Origin: Ruegeria arenilitoris | Lineage (GTDB): Bacteria > Pseudomonadota > Alphaproteobacteria > Rhodobacterales > Rhodobacteraceae | DNA: 64,000 bases | Assembly (NCBI RefSeq): GCF_013035425.1 | Contig: NZ_WQHX01000004.1 | Coordinates: 310,001-374,000, forward strand | Reading direction: 5' to 3' | Shown: positions 55,115 to 64,000 of the stretch, one piece after another | Position numbering within the stretch: position 1 is the stretch's first letter | How the letters are laid out: the number at the start of each line of letters is the position of its first letter | Program-made: the position numbers and the translations under genes | Notes under the pieces: model-generated | Told to the model about the DNA's origin: nothing | The model's database searches: none | Seen by the model: only the letters and a program-made list of their open reading frames with translations

Positions 55115-55240
55115 ATGCTGGGGGAAATAATTTTCGTGGGTGCGCTGGGCGTATTGCTTGCTGGTGCAGCGGCCAAAGCAGCTGAGTCAAAAAAGGTCCG
55201 TGTTCGGGCTGAGGCGAACAAGAAAAAGCGGGGGCGGTAA
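55115..55240 (+). CDS. Very small protein inside nuo operon, 41 aa
   Basis: The start ATG 55115 sits one base after the previous stop, and its own TAA overlaps the nuoD ATG (TAATG). The protein [19 protein letters not shown] has one hydrophobic helix (about 4-20). A highly basic tail follows ([21 protein letters not shown]), typical of a single-pass membrane protein with a cytoplasmic charged end. No frame alternative fills this gap. Translational coupling to nuoD suggests it is made with complex I. Function unknown. Confidence 0.75.
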   Translation: MLGEIIFVGALGVLLAGAAAKAAESKKVRVRAEANKKKRGR

Positions 55241-56466
55241 TGATGGACGGCTCTCGATACGATGACGGTAGCGCCGACGCGCTAAGTGGCGAGCAGAAGA
55301 TTCGCAATTTCAACATCAACTTCGGCCCACAACACCCGGCAGCGCACGGTGTGTTGCGTCTTGTGCTGGAACTGGATGGAGAGATCGTGGAGCGTTGCGA
55401 TCCGCATATCGGCTTGTTGCACCGTGGCACGGAAAAGCTGATGGAAAGCCGGACCTATCTGCAGAACCTGCCATATTTTGACCGGCTGGATTACGTGGCG
55501 CCAATGAATCAGGAACACGCATGGTGCCTGGCCATTGAAAAGTTGACAGGGGTCGAGGTGCCGCGTCGTGGCTCATTGATCCGCGTCCTTTATTCCGAGA
55601 TCGGGCGCGTACTGAACCACTTGCTAAACGTGACCACTCAGGCAATGGATGTCGGCGCATTGACTCCGCCGCTTTGGGGTTTCGAAGAACGCGAAAAACT
55701 GATGGTTTTCTACGAGCGTGCGTGTGGTGCTCGTTTGCATGCTGCTTATTTCCGTCCTGGAGGAGTGCATCAGGACCTGCCGCCGGAACTGCTGGACGAT
55801 ATTGAGACATGGAGCCACGAATTTCCCTCTGTTCTAGACGACATTGATGGCCTGCTGACTGAAAACCGCATCTTCAAACAGCGCAACGCAGATATTGGCG
55901 TTGTGACCGAAGACGACATCCAAAAATACGGCTTTTCGGGCGTGATGGTGCGCGGATCGGGCCTGGCATGGGACCTAAGGCGTGCACAGCCTTATGAATG
56001 CTACGACGAATTCGAGTTCCAGATTCCCGTTGGCAAGAACGGCGATTGTTATGATCGCTATCTGGTGCGTATGGAAGAAATGCGCCAGTCGCTTCTTATC
56101 ATTCGTCAGGCAATCGCCAAGATACGCGAATGCCCCGGTGACGTTTTGGCGCGCGGAAAGATCACACCGCCAAAACGCTCGGATATGAAGACTTCGATGG
56201 AGAGTCTGATCCATCACTTCAAACTTTACACTGAAGGCTTCCACGTACCTGCGGGCGAAGTTTATGCCGCTGTCGAAGCACCAAAGGGCGAGTTTGGCGT
56301 TTATTTGGTGGCTGACGGCTCCAACAAACCATATCGCGCCAAGCTTCGAGCGCCCGGGTTCCTGCATTTGCAAGCAATGGACCATGTTGCCGGAGGTCAC
56401 CAGTTGGCCGATGTCGCTGCCATTATCGGCACGATGGATGTCGTATTTGGAGAGATAGACCGCTAA
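55240..56466 (+). CDS. nuoD: NADH-quinone oxidoreductase subunit D
   Basis: This 408-aa subunit forms the quinone pocket with NuoB. The family signature [43 protein letters not shown] (about 28-70) includes the quinone-contacting His. [19 protein letters not shown] and the terminal [34 protein letters not shown] are conserved. The first ATG (55240) overlaps the stop of the 41-aa gene; the next Met is the adjacent codon. The nuoE ATG overlaps its stop by one base. Confidence 0.97.
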   Translation: MMDGSRYDDGSADALSGEQKIRNFNINFGPQHPAAHGVLRLVLELDGEIVERCDPHIGLLHRGTEKLMESRTYLQNLPYFDRLDYVAPMNQEHAWCLAIEKLTGVEVPRRGSLIRVLYSEIGRVLNHLLNVTTQAMDVGALTPPLWGFEEREKLMVFYERACGARLHAAYFRPGGVHQDLPPELLDDIETWSHEFPSVLDDIDGLLTENRIFKQRNADIGVVTEDDIQKYGFSGVMVRGSGLAWDLRRAQPYECYDEFEFQIPVGKNGDCYDRYLVRMEEMRQSLLIIRQAIAKIRECPGDVLARGKITPPKRSDMKTSMESLIHHFKLYTEGFHVPAGEVYAAVEAPKGEFGVYLVADGSNKPYRAKLRAPGFLHLQAMDHVAGGHQLADVAAIIGTMDVVFGEIDR

Positions 56467-57569
56467 TGCTTCGTCGACTGCATCCCGAGCAACCAGATAG
56501 CTTTGCCTTCACCGCCGCAAATCGGCAATGGGCCGAAGCGCAGATCACCAAGTACCCAGAAGGGCGTCAAGCCAGTGCGGTTATCCCGCTGCTTTGGCGC
56601 GCACAAGAACAAGAGGGCTGGCTATGCCGTCCAGCGATTGAGGCCGTCGCCGATATGCTTGGCATGGCCTATATTCGCGTGCTTGAAGTTGCGTCTTTTT
56701 ACTTCATGTTTCAGCTTCAACCCGTTGGTTCTATTGCGCATATTCAGGTGTGCGGCACGACTTCTTGCATGATATGCGGGGCCGAGGATTTGATCGCTGT
56801 TTGCAAGGAAAAGATTTCGGCGAAACCGCATGAGCTGTCGGCAGATGGCAAGCTCAGCTGGGAAGAAGTTGAATGTCTTGGTTCCTGCACCAATGCGCCG
56901 ATGGCTCAGATCGGCAAGGATTACTACGAAGACCTGACGGCCGAAAGTTTTTCCAGCATCATTGAAGATTTGGCGGCGGGTAAGGTTCCGACCCCTGGTT
57001 CGCAGAACGGACGCTACGCTGCGGAACCTTTGGGCGGATTGACCAGCCTAATGGAACATGAAGGCGACAAGCCGAAATACAATGCAAGCGTCGCTTTGGC
57101 CGCAGATCTGGGCGATACGATCAAAAGAATTGACGGAACTGAAATATCGATCCTTACTCCGTGGCTTGGTAAAGATGGCAAAGCGGCGGCTAACAAGACT
57201 TCACCGAAACCGCCAAAGGCGATGGCTCCGGGGAAGCCTGCTGTAAGACAGGCTGCCGAAGCCAAGGCCAAGGAAACAGATGACCAGCCAGAGATTCTGA
57301 CGGACGCCCGAAATGGAAAACCTGACAATCTGAAACTTTTGAAGGGCGTAGGTCCCAAATTGGAACAGACCCTAAACGATCTCGGATTTTTCCACTTTGA
57401 CCAGATAGCGAAATGGACGCCGGAAAACGTCGCATGGGTGGACTCCCGGTTGAAATTCAAGGGTCGGATAGAGCGAGATGGTTGGATTCAGCAAGCGGTC
57501 AAACTGGCGGCTGGCGAGGATACAGAATTTGCGAAGCGTGCCAAGAAAGATGGCATTTACGAAGACTGA
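56466..57569 (+). CDS. nuoE: NADH-quinone oxidoreductase subunit E with C-terminal extension
   Basis: NuoE carries the 2Fe-2S cluster N1a of the NADH module. The N-terminal 170 residues are the canonical subunit. Cys96 and Cys101 (VCGTTSC) and Cys137 and Cys141 (CLGSC) bind the cluster. At 367 aa the protein is roughly twice the bacterial norm. After a low-complexity linker (about 235-275, rich in Lys, Ala and Pro), residues 285-367 form a compact domain beginning [33 protein letters not shown], a helix-hairpin-helix-like motif, and ending DGIYED. Long NuoE is known from Rhodobacter. The domain's job is unknown. Confidence 0.95.
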   Translation: MLRRLHPEQPDSFAFTAANRQWAEAQITKYPEGRQASAVIPLLWRAQEQEGWLCRPAIEAVADMLGMAYIRVLEVASFYFMFQLQPVGSIAHIQVCGTTSCMICGAEDLIAVCKEKISAKPHELSADGKLSWEEVECLGSCTNAPMAQIGKDYYEDLTAESFSSIIEDLAAGKVPTPGSQNGRYAAEPLGGLTSLMEHEGDKPKYNASVALAADLGDTIKRIDGTEISILTPWLGKDGKAAANKTSPKPPKAMAPGKPAVRQAAEAKAKETDDQPEILTDARNGKPDNLKLLKGVGPKLEQTLNDLGFFHFDQIAKWTPENVAWVDSRLKFKGRIERDGWIQQAVKLAAGEDTEFAKRAKKDGIYED

Positions 57570-57600
57570 ACAACGGTGCCCAGCAAGGCATCAGGGTGAG

Positions 57601-57828
57601 ATGGACAAAGACAAAGAACAGGCAATAGCCCGAAAGGGCCGACGTATTGGCGTGGTCATCGCGGTGACTATGCTTTTCTGGCTTGCGATGTCGCTATTTA
57701 TTGGCCCCGCGATGGAATTGCCGGGGCGTTATGCGTTGCTTTTTGATTTTGCCGCTCTGGCAGGTTTCATCTACGCGGGTGTCAATATTTTTCAACTCTG
57801 GCGCATGCGTCAGGACAACCAAGGGTAA
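57601..57828 (+). CDS. DUF5337-like small membrane protein inside nuo operon
   Basis: This 75-aa protein begins [37 protein letters not shown] charged N-terminus is followed by two helices at about 17-36 and 45-65, and a basic tail ([10 protein letters not shown]). The pattern corresponds to the DUF5337 group that I associate with rhodobacteral complex I operons, from memory. It lies 31 bases after nuoE and 7 bases before nuoF. The function is unknown; an assembly or regulatory membrane factor is a guess from context. Confidence 0.85.
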   Translation: MDKDKEQAIARKGRRIGVVIAVTMLFWLAMSLFIGPAMELPGRYALLFDFAALAGFIYAGVNIFQLWRMRQDNQG

Positions 57829-57835
57829 GCGAGCG

Positions 57836-59134
57836 ATGCTGAAGGATCAGGACAGGATCTTTACCAACATCTATGGGATGCATGAGCGAACGCTAAAAGG
57901 CGCGGAAGCCCGCGGGCATTGGGACGGTACCGCAGGTTTGATCGGCAAGGGACGCGATTGGATCATTCAGACGATGAAAGACTCGGGTCTTCGCGGTCGC
58001 GGCGGCGCGGGTTTTCCAACTGGCCTGAAATGGTCATTCATGCCTAAGGAAAGCGACGGGCGCCCTGCTTATCTTGTTGTGAACGCAGACGAATCCGAAC
58101 CCGGCACCTGTAAAGATCGAGAGATTATGCGCCATGATCCTCACACCCTGATCGAAGGATGCTTGATCGCTTCTTTCGCCATGAATGCGCATACTTGTTA
58201 CATCTATCTGCGTGGCGAATACATCCGCGAGCGGGAGGCACTGCAGGCTGCGATTGACGAGGCATATGACGCAGGTCTTTTGGGCAAAAACGCCGCCGGA
58301 TCGGGATGGGATTTCGATCTGTTCCTTCACCACGGTGCTGGAGCTTATATTTGTGGGGAAGAAACCGCGCTGATTGAGAGCCTTGAGGGCAAAAAAGGCA
58401 TGCCCCGGATGAAACCTCCGTTTCCTGCTGGTGCGGGGCTTTACGGTTGCCCGACCACAGTGAACAACGTGGAGTCGATTGCCGTTGTACCGACTATCCT
58501 GCGGCGTGGTGCTGATTGGTTTGCTGGATTTGGGCGCCAGAACAACGCCGGAACCAAGCTTTTTGCGATATCTGGCCATGTGAACAACCCCTGCGTTGTC
58601 GAAGAAGCTATGTCGATTTCGTTTGAAGAACTGATCGAAACTCATTGCGGCGGCATTCGCGGTGGGTGGGATAATCTGCTGGCTGTAATTCCCGGTGGGT
58701 CCTCAGTGCCTTGCGTGCGCGGCGAAAACATGCGCGATGCAATAATGGATTTTGACTATCTTCGCGGCGAGTTGGGTTCGGGACTGGGAACGGCGGCCGT
58801 AATTGTGATGGACAAATCCACGGACATCATCAAGGCGATTTGGAGGCTTTCAAAGTTCTACAAGCACGAAAGTTGCGGACAATGCACACCATGTCGGGAA
58901 GGCACGGGTTGGATGATGCGGGTTATGGACCGCTTGGTCCGAGGCGAAGCCGAACTCGAAGAAATCGACATGTTGTTTGATGTGACCAAACAGGTAGAAG
59001 GTCACACGATCTGTGCCCTTGGCGACGCTGCGGCATGGCCAATTCAAGGCTTGATCCGCAATTTTCGCGAAGAGATCGAAGACCGCATCAAGGCCCAAAA
59101 ATCAGGCCGTATTGGTGCGATAGCTGCGGAGTAA
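57836..59134 (+). CDS. nuoF: NADH-quinone oxidoreductase subunit F
   Basis: NuoF binds NADH and FMN and holds cluster N3. It has 432 aa from ATG 57836. [20 protein letters not shown] (about 50-70) is the NADH-binding region, [44 protein letters not shown] the FMN-binding part, and [18 protein letters not shown] with the later [16 protein letters not shown] gives the four cluster cysteines. The open frame runs upstream but [27 protein letters not shown] is the family start. A MAPEG gene begins 5 bases after the stop. Confidence 0.97.
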   Translation: MLKDQDRIFTNIYGMHERTLKGAEARGHWDGTAGLIGKGRDWIIQTMKDSGLRGRGGAGFPTGLKWSFMPKESDGRPAYLVVNADESEPGTCKDREIMRHDPHTLIEGCLIASFAMNAHTCYIYLRGEYIREREALQAAIDEAYDAGLLGKNAAGSGWDFDLFLHHGAGAYICGEETALIESLEGKKGMPRMKPPFPAGAGLYGCPTTVNNVESIAVVPTILRRGADWFAGFGRQNNAGTKLFAISGHVNNPCVVEEAMSISFEELIETHCGGIRGGWDNLLAVIPGGSSVPCVRGENMRDAIMDFDYLRGELGSGLGTAAVIVMDKSTDIIKAIWRLSKFYKHESCGQCTPCREGTGWMMRVMDRLVRGEAELEEIDMLFDVTKQVEGHTICALGDAAAWPIQGLIRNFREEIEDRIKAQKSGRIGAIAAE

Positions 59135-59139
59135 TTCTA

Positions 59140-59556
59140 ATGGAAGTATTTGCTGAATATTCCCACGCGATTGCCTCTTTGGTGATCTTTACATTGATCG
59201 TCCTTTTCATGTCGCCTTTCACGGCGTTGGCCAAGCAAGGAAAGGGGCTGGCTCCTGGGGGCACGCCGGAGCAGGATTATTCTGATAAGGCGTATCGACT
59301 GAACCGAGCCTATTTGAACGGGACTGAAACCTTACCTGCGTTCCTGACCGTTACGGTCGCCGCGATTCTTTTGGGCGCAAGCCCCTTTTGGGTGAACTTG
59401 CTGGCTTCGGTCGCTCTAGTGGCTCGGATTGTAATGCTGGTCATCCACTTGCGCGGTATTGGCAAACCGAATGCGGGTCCGAGGTCGATATTTTATGTTC
59501 TGGGTTGGGCATGCATGTTCATTCTGGGACTTATTGCGCTGGTAGCTGCATTCTGA
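59140..59556 (+). CDS. MAPEG family membrane protein inside nuo operon
   Basis: This 138-aa protein has four hydrophobic helices (about 8-28, 62-80, 83-100 and 113-135). The MAPEG (eicosanoid/glutathione-linked membrane protein) motif appears as YRLNRAYLNGTETLPAFLTVTVAAILLGAS, followed by ARIVMLVIHLRGIGKPNAGPRSIFYVLGWACMFILGLIAL. Bacterial MAPEG proteins can conjugate glutathione, but the active residues cannot be judged here. It lies 5 bases after nuoF. A detox role at the respiratory membrane is speculation. Confidence 0.86.
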   Translation: MEVFAEYSHAIASLVIFTLIVLFMSPFTALAKQGKGLAPGGTPEQDYSDKAYRLNRAYLNGTETLPAFLTVTVAAILLGASPFWVNLLASVALVARIVMLVIHLRGIGKPNAGPRSIFYVLGWACMFILGLIALVAAF

Positions 59557-59972
59557 TGAACAGTGAAGCGGGACATAGGTTGAAGGCATGGCGCTATGGC
59601 GCTTTTGGCATGAGGAAACCCCGGGTTTCCTTACGTGTTCTTCTTTCTGCCTTCCTTTGTTTGGCTATTTTGTCCGGATGTGGAGCAAAATCGTCAAACA
59701 ATCGTGTCCTGTTTGATGGAATATATTTTCGTGCCAACGCCCGTTCGGTAGACAAACGAGCGTCGCCTGCAGATTTCACTGTTACCGTGAATGGCGTCGG
59801 TGCCTCGCTAGATGGTGCTCGTGAGGCTGGGCGCTATGAGGGAATTAGGTTTTGTATTCGGAATTTTGGGTCTTCCAAAATCGAATGGAAAGTGGGGCCT
59901 GACTCCGAACCGCAAACGCTGCGTATCGAAAACGACAAACTGACATTTGCGGGAAAGTGTCAGCGGCCATGA
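59556..59972 (+). CDS. Small lipoprotein inside nuo operon, 138 aa
   Basis: The ATG overlaps the MAPEG stop (TGATG). A lipoprotein signal begins at an internal Met19 (59610, MRKPRVSLRVLLSAFLCLAILSGC), so the true start could be there; the 18 extra residues make an unusually long n-region. After the lipobox Cys the mature domain (GAKSSNNRVLFDGIYFRANARS, FTVTVNGVGASLDGAREAGRYEG, FCIRNFGSSKIEWKVG) looks beta-rich, with two cysteines (FCIRN and AGKCQRP) likely to form a disulfide. Family unknown. Confidence 0.78.
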   Translation: MNSEAGHRLKAWRYGAFGMRKPRVSLRVLLSAFLCLAILSGCGAKSSNNRVLFDGIYFRANARSVDKRASPADFTVTVNGVGASLDGAREAGRYEGIRFCIRNFGSSKIEWKVGPDSEPQTLRIENDKLTFAGKCQRP

Positions 59973-60070
59973 TCGAGAAAGGTTTTCAAAATAGGTTGGC
60001 TATGAAGGTGTTATTGCATAGCACTCGGTTCAGGCTTCGTTCTGTTTTGCACAGAACGAAAGGAAAGCCT

Positions 60071-60475
60071 ATGTCCATTCTGAAAATGCTCCCATTGATA
60101 ATAGCTGCTAGTGTTCCGGTCGCGGCCGAGGCAAAACCACCTTTGCGCGAAGTGAAAGAAATAGACAACGAACTCTACTACATCGCAGTTGCAAACGAAA
60201 TTTCTGAATATTGCGAGTCAATCAGCGGACGCCGCCTGAAAGCGATTGGTGTGATGTGGGGGTTGAAATCCAAAGCAAACAGTCTGGGTTACTCGGATCA
60301 GGAAATTCGCGCTTACGTGGAATCGGATTCTGAAAAAGACAGAATGCGCGCCAAAGGTGAGGCATATCTGGCTCAGAATGGTGTGTCCTATGATAACCCG
60401 AAAACCTTCTGTTCCCTGGGTCGGAAGGAAATTGAAAGAAACAGCGCCATTGGCGTTTATTTGAGGGCGAACTAG
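60071..60475 (+). CDS. DUF5333-like secreted protein inside nuo operon
   Basis: From ATG 60071 it has 134 aa: a Sec signal (MSILKMLPLIIAASVPVAAEA, 1-21), then a helical periplasmic domain. Cys in SEYCESISGR and Cys in KTFCSLGRKEI are probably disulfide-bonded. I associate this pattern with DUF5333, known to me from rhodobacteral nuo operons. The open frame begins earlier (59957), but the signal peptide and AAAGG ribosome site fix this start. The stop is 3 bases before nuoG. Function unknown. Confidence 0.84.
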   Translation: MSILKMLPLIIAASVPVAAEAKPPLREVKEIDNELYYIAVANEISEYCESISGRRLKAIGVMWGLKSKANSLGYSDQEIRAYVESDSEKDRMRAKGEAYLAQNGVSYDNPKTFCSLGRKEIERNSAIGVYLRAN

Positions 60476-60478
60476 ACC

Positions 60479-62500
60479 ATGTCTGACCTTCGCAAGATCA
60501 ACATCGATGGACAGGAAATTGAAGTCGATGGGGCCATGACCTTGATTCAGGCCTGCGAGCAAGCGGGAATTGAAGTGCCCCGGTTTTGCTATCACGAGCG
60601 ATTGTCGATTGCTGGCAATTGCCGGATGTGCCTTGTTGAGGTTGTGGGCGGCCCGCCAAAACCAGCGGCATCATGCGCGATGCAGGTTCGCGATCTGCGT
60701 CCGGGTCCGGAAGGACAGCCGCCGGTGGTCAAAACGAACTCTCCGATGGTAAAGAAAGCCCGTGAAGGGGTTATGGAGTTCCTGCTGATCAACCATCCGC
60801 TCGACTGCCCGATCTGCGATCAGGGCGGAGAGTGCGACCTACAGGACCAAGCGATGGCCTACGGCGTCTCTGGCTCGCGATTCAAAGAAGCCAAGCGAGC
60901 GGTGGATGATCTGGATCTTGGTCCGCTCGTTGGAACGGCGATGACACGGTGTATCTCTTGCACGCGTTGTGTGCGTTTCACAACCGAAGTCGCTGGGATC
61001 ACTCAGATGGGTCAGACCGGGCGAGGTGAAGATGCGGAAATCACTTCATATTTGAACCAGACGCTTCAATCGAATTTGCAGGGCAACATAATCGACTTGT
61101 GTCCAGTCGGTGCGTTGACGTCAAAGCCATATGCCTTTACTGCCCGCCCGTGGGAACTGACCAAAACTGAATCCATTGATGTGATGGATGCGCTGGGTTC
61201 CAACATTCGCGTGGACGCCAAGGGTCGCGAGGTCATGCGGTTCCTGCCCCGAAACCACGATGGGGTTAACGAGGAATGGATCAGTGACAAAACGCGGTTT
61301 GTGTGGGACGGCCTGAGGCGTCAAAGGCTGGACAAACCGTATGTGCGAGAAAACGGTAAACTACGTCCGGCGACCTGGACCGAGGCGCTGACCAAAGCCG
61401 CAAACGCTCTGAAAGGCGCTGAAAAGCCCGCCGGGATTGTCGGTGATTTGGCTCCAACAGAAGCTGCGTTTGCACTGAAGCAACTTATCGAAGGGCAGGG
61501 CGGTGTTGTCGAATGCCGTACTGATGGAGCCAAGCTGCCTGCTGGCAACCGTGGAGCGTATGTGGGAACTGCTGCGATTGAAGAAATTGACACAGCCGAA
61601 CGCATTTTGCTGATCGGGACGAACCCCCGGGACGAAGCTCCGGTTCTCAATGCCCGCATTCGCAAAGCTTGGACCCACGGGGCCGAAGTGGCTTTGATCG
61701 GGCCTGCCGTCGATCTGACCTATGATTATCACCACATGGGCGAAGACCGTGCCGCGTTGCAAAAGGTTGTCGATATGAGCGGTGACGACGAAATCAAGGC
61801 CAAGCGGACCTTGATCATTGTTGGCCAGGGCGCCTTGCAAGAGGCTGATGGTAACGCCGTTCTGGCTGCTGCTCAGACAGTTGCAGAAAATACAGAAAGC
61901 CGTCTGTTGGTGCTTCACATAGCGGCGTCGCGAGTCGGTGCGATGGACGTGGATGCGACTAACGAAAATGGTATGGAAGCAATAAGTTCGGCTGACGTGA
62001 TTTACAATCTGGGTGCCGACGAGGTCGAGATCAGTGAAGGCGCATTTGTCATTTATCAGGGCAGCCATGGCGATAGGGGCGCACACCGCGCTGACGTGAT
62101 CCTTCCGGGTGCCGCATACACTGAAGAAAACGCGTTGTTCGTAAATTCTGAAGGCCGCCCGCAACTCGCCATGCGGGCAGGGTTCGCGCCAGGTGAGGCC
62201 AAGGAGAATTGGGCGATTCTTCGGGCCCTGTCGGCAGAGCTGGACGCAACCTTGCCGTTCGACACTTTGGCGCATTTGAGAACTGCGTTGATCGAAGCTG
62301 TCCCGCATTTGGCTCAGGTAGACGAAGTGATCGAAAATAAGGTGCAGCCTTTAAAGCCAGCGAAGCTTGGCAAGGCCACCTTCCGTTATGCAATCAAGGA
62401 TTTCTATCTGACGAACCCGATTGCGCGCGCTTCACAACTGATGGCTGAACTCTCAGCGCAGGCTAAGGCGCTCAAGACAGACAGGATCGCCGCAGAATGA
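60479..62500 (+). CDS. nuoG: NADH-quinone oxidoreductase subunit G
   Basis: This 673-aa subunit carries several clusters of the peripheral arm. The N-terminal 2Fe-2S domain has [15 protein letters not shown], then [26 protein letters not shown] for the His-ligated cluster and [18 protein letters not shown] with [14 protein letters not shown] for a 4Fe-4S cluster. The rest is a molybdopterin-oxidoreductase-like domain that has lost cofactor binding (from about 230). The length matches the short alphaproteobacterial form. A long antisense frame is only its shadow. Confidence 0.97.
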   Translation: MSDLRKINIDGQEIEVDGAMTLIQACEQAGIEVPRFCYHERLSIAGNCRMCLVEVVGGPPKPAASCAMQVRDLRPGPEGQPPVVKTNSPMVKKAREGVMEFLLINHPLDCPICDQGGECDLQDQAMAYGVSGSRFKEAKRAVDDLDLGPLVGTAMTRCISCTRCVRFTTEVAGITQMGQTGRGEDAEITSYLNQTLQSNLQGNIIDLCPVGALTSKPYAFTARPWELTKTESIDVMDALGSNIRVDAKGREVMRFLPRNHDGVNEEWISDKTRFVWDGLRRQRLDKPYVRENGKLRPATWTEALTKAANALKGAEKPAGIVGDLAPTEAAFALKQLIEGQGGVVECRTDGAKLPAGNRGAYVGTAAIEEIDTAERILLIGTNPRDEAPVLNARIRKAWTHGAEVALIGPAVDLTYDYHHMGEDRAALQKVVDMSGDDEIKAKRTLIIVGQGALQEADGNAVLAAAQTVAENTESRLLVLHIAASRVGAMDVDATNENGMEAISSADVIYNLGADEVEISEGAFVIYQGSHGDRGAHRADVILPGAAYTEENALFVNSEGRPQLAMRAGFAPGEAKENWAILRALSAELDATLPFDTLAHLRTALIEAVPHLAQVDEVIENKVQPLKPAKLGKATFRYAIKDFYLTNPIARASQLMAELSAQAKALKTDRIAAE

Positions 62501-62551
62501 AAAAAAATGCCGATCAAAATGTAATTCCGACGATCCACGGTGTGAGGACAA

Positions 62552-63589
62552 ATGGCTGATTTCTTTAACACCCCCGGCGGAATAGCCATAATTATTCTCG
62601 CGCAAGTGCTTGCCGTTGTAGCCTTTGTGATGATCTCGCTGTTGTTCCTTGTCTACGGTGACCGCAAGATCTGGGCGGCTGTCCAGATGCGGCGCGGCCC
62701 CAATGTGGTTGGCGCGTATGGCCTTCTGCAATCTGTGGCCGATGCATTGAAATATGTCGTCAAAGAAGTGGTCATTCCAGCGGGAGCAGACCGTACGGTA
62801 TTCATCCTTGCTCCGCTGACCTCTTTCGTTTTGGCCATGATCGCCTGGGCTGTAATCCCGTTTAACGATGGCTGGGTGCTATCGGACATAAATGTGGCCA
62901 TTCTCTACGTTTTCGCCGTCTCGTCACTCGAAGTTTATGGCGTGATAATGGGCGGTTGGGCGTCGAACTCAAAGTACCCGTTCCTTGGTTCACTTAGGTC
63001 TGCCGCACAGATGATTTCCTACGAGGTCTCAATTGGCCTGATCATCATAGGTGTGATTATCTCAACCGGTTCGATGAACTTTGGCGAGATCGTGCATGCG
63101 CAGGATGGTAGGTTCGGTTTCTTTAGCTGGTACTGGCTGCCGCACTTTCCCATGGTCTTTCTGTTCTTCATTTCGGCATTGGCGGAAACCAACCGGCCTC
63201 CGTTCGACCTGCCCGAGGCAGAGTCGGAATTGGTCGCCGGTTATCAGGTCGAATACTCGGCGACACCATTCCTGCTGTTCATGGCCGGCGAATACATCGC
63301 GATCTTCTTGATGTGCGCACTGACCACGCTGCTATTCTTTGGTGGCTGGCTGTCGCCAGTCCCGGGCTTGCCGGACGGCGTGTTGTGGATGGTCGGCAAG
63401 ATGGCGTTCTTCTTCTTCCTCTTCGCAATGGTCAAGGCGATTACACCTCGCTACCGCTATGACCAACTGATGCGCTTGGGCTGGAAGGTGTTCCTGCCAT
63501 TTTCGCTGGCATGGGTGGTTTTCGTGGCTTTCGCAGCGAAATTCGACTGGTTCTGGGGCGCGTTTGCCCGTTGGAGCGTAGGAGGCTGA
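62552..63589 (+). CDS. nuoH: NADH-quinone oxidoreductase subunit H
   Basis: This 345-aa membrane subunit connects the quinone site to the proton pumps. About eight helices are visible. Conserved loops are [38 protein letters not shown] (about 33-70), [30 protein letters not shown], and [29 protein letters not shown] with the acidic residues lining the quinone channel. The ATG lies in the sequence GGACAAATGG, 51 bases after nuoG. A GGAGG motif near its end serves nuoI. Confidence 0.97.
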   Translation: MADFFNTPGGIAIIILAQVLAVVAFVMISLLFLVYGDRKIWAAVQMRRGPNVVGAYGLLQSVADALKYVVKEVVIPAGADRTVFILAPLTSFVLAMIAWAVIPFNDGWVLSDINVAILYVFAVSSLEVYGVIMGGWASNSKYPFLGSLRSAAQMISYEVSIGLIIIGVIISTGSMNFGEIVHAQDGRFGFFSWYWLPHFPMVFLFFISALAETNRPPFDLPEAESELVAGYQVEYSATPFLLFMAGEYIAIFLMCALTTLLFFGGWLSPVPGLPDGVLWMVGKMAFFFFLFAMVKAITPRYRYDQLMRLGWKVFLPFSLAWVVFVAFAAKFDWFWGAFARWSVGG

Positions 63590-63591
63590 GC

Positions 63592-64000
63592 ATGACCCAA
63601 ATCGACTACACCCGCGCCGCTAAGTACTTCCTGCTGCAAGACTTCTGGGTTGGCATGAAGCTGGGGCTGAAGTATTTCTTCGCGCCCAAGGCGACCGTGA
63701 ACTACCCGCACGAAAAAGGTCCTCTGTCGCCGCGCTTCCGGGGTGAACACGCCCTGCGCCGCTATCCGAATGGTGAAGAACGCTGCATCGCCTGCAAACT
63801 GTGCGAGGCGATCTGCCCGGCGCAAGCCATCACCATCGACGCCGAACCGCGCGAGGACGGCAGCCGCCGTACCACGCGCTATGATATCGACATGACCAAG
63901 TGCATCTACTGCGGATTCTGCCAAGAAGCCTGCCCAGTCGATGCCATCGTCGAAGGCCCGAACTTTGAATTCGCCACCGAAACGCGGGAAGAGCTGTTCT
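63592..64000 (+). CDS. nuoI: NADH-quinone oxidoreductase subunit I, 3' end missing
   Basis: The gene starts 2 bases after the nuoH stop, with GTAGGAGG upstream, and runs off the right edge; 136 codons are visible. The two 4Fe-4S ferredoxin motifs are [12 protein letters not shown] (Cys65, 68, 71, 75) and [12 protein letters not shown] (Cys104, 107, 110, 114), holding clusters N6a and N6b. The N-terminal segment [55 protein letters not shown] is typical of the alphaproteobacterial subunit. By hand count 104 of 136 codons end in G or C, more than the first 60 codons of nuoH (39 of 60). Confidence 0.96.
   Translation, partial: MTQIDYTRAAKYFLLQDFWVGMKLGLKYFFAPKATVNYPHEKGPLSPRFRGEHALRRYPNGEERCIACKLCEAICPAQAITIDAEPREDGSRRTTRYDIDMTKCIYCGFCQEACPVDAIVEGPNFEFATETREELF

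Noticed and set aside
61361..62308. A 315-codon minus-strand frame inside nuoG
   Set aside because: nuoG on plus is a certain family member over the same span; the antisense frame is a composition shadow without motifs.
62497..62559. A 20-codon frame ([11 protein letters not shown]...) between nuoG and nuoH
   Set aside because: It overlaps the nuoH start, lacks a ribosome site and has no hydrophobic or conserved feature, unlike the two small frames before nuoD.
1..64000. Defence island, prophage, CRISPR or biosynthetic cluster
   Set aside because: No nuclease-helicase sets, integrase, phage genes, repeat-spacer arrays or large synthases were found; nearly all genes are housekeeping or catabolic.

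Overview
The window looks like chromosomal core DNA from an alphaproteobacterium of the Rhodobacterales, most likely the Roseobacter group. The evidence is a nuo (complex I) operon interrupted by small lineage-specific genes (DUF5337-like, DUF5333-like, a MAPEG protein), a NuoE with a long C-terminal extension, a full-length PntA beside PntB, and a leucine-degradation cluster with methylcrotonyl-CoA carboxylase. This assignment rests on recognised protein families and gene order; no database search was run. I see no rRNA, tRNA, CRISPR array, insertion sequence, prophage or integrase. Genes are densely packed on both strands, often with 1-8 base overlaps.

Layout. 1-6.6 kb (mostly minus): 5' part of peptidase T, gatB, an unrecognised 415-aa protein, a small membrane protein and aminopeptidase N. 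6.8-16.6 kb: malate synthase G with a GlcG-like protein, a PAP2 membrane protein, a class I glutamine amidotransferase-like hydrolase, a two-subunit molybdenum hydroxylase (IorAB type) divergent from a TetR regulator, kynureninase, and an isoprenylcysteine-methyltransferase-like membrane protein. 16.8-22.9 kb: pntAB with a strong terminator, a VOC protein, a DUF3422 protein and an MFS transporter. 22.9-34.3 kb: a peptide-type ABC importer split into two divergent units, substrate-binding protein plus two permeases on minus and a fused double ATPase on plus. The ATPase is followed by a glycosyltransferase-like gene, an ArgE-type deacetylase and three tandem M20 amidohydrolases. 34.3-43.1 kb: waaA, moaA, a lipoprotein, an AlkD-like protein, glmS, glmU, a phosphoglycolate-phosphatase-like HAD enzyme and a DegT-family aminotransferase.

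43.2-53.2 kb is a leucine/isovalerate degradation cluster: isovaleryl-CoA dehydrogenase, acyl-CoA synthetase, both MCC subunits, HMG-CoA lyase and an enoyl-CoA hydratase. An OmpW-like porin and a methyltransferase are set into it on the opposite strand. 53.4-64.0 kb is the nuo operon, nuoABC-[57 aa]-[41 aa]-nuoDE-[DUF5337]-nuoF-[MAPEG]-[lipoprotein]-[DUF5333]-nuoGH-nuoI, cut by the right edge.

Much of the window concerns carbon and energy flow: peptide and acyl-amino-acid uptake and hydrolysis, leucine to acetyl-CoA and acetoacetate, the glyoxylate shunt, NADH oxidation and transhydrogenation. The parts least explained by known biology are the six non-nuo genes inside the complex I operon, the importer plus hydrolase array, and the clustered TGTCA sites between iorA and its TetR neighbour.
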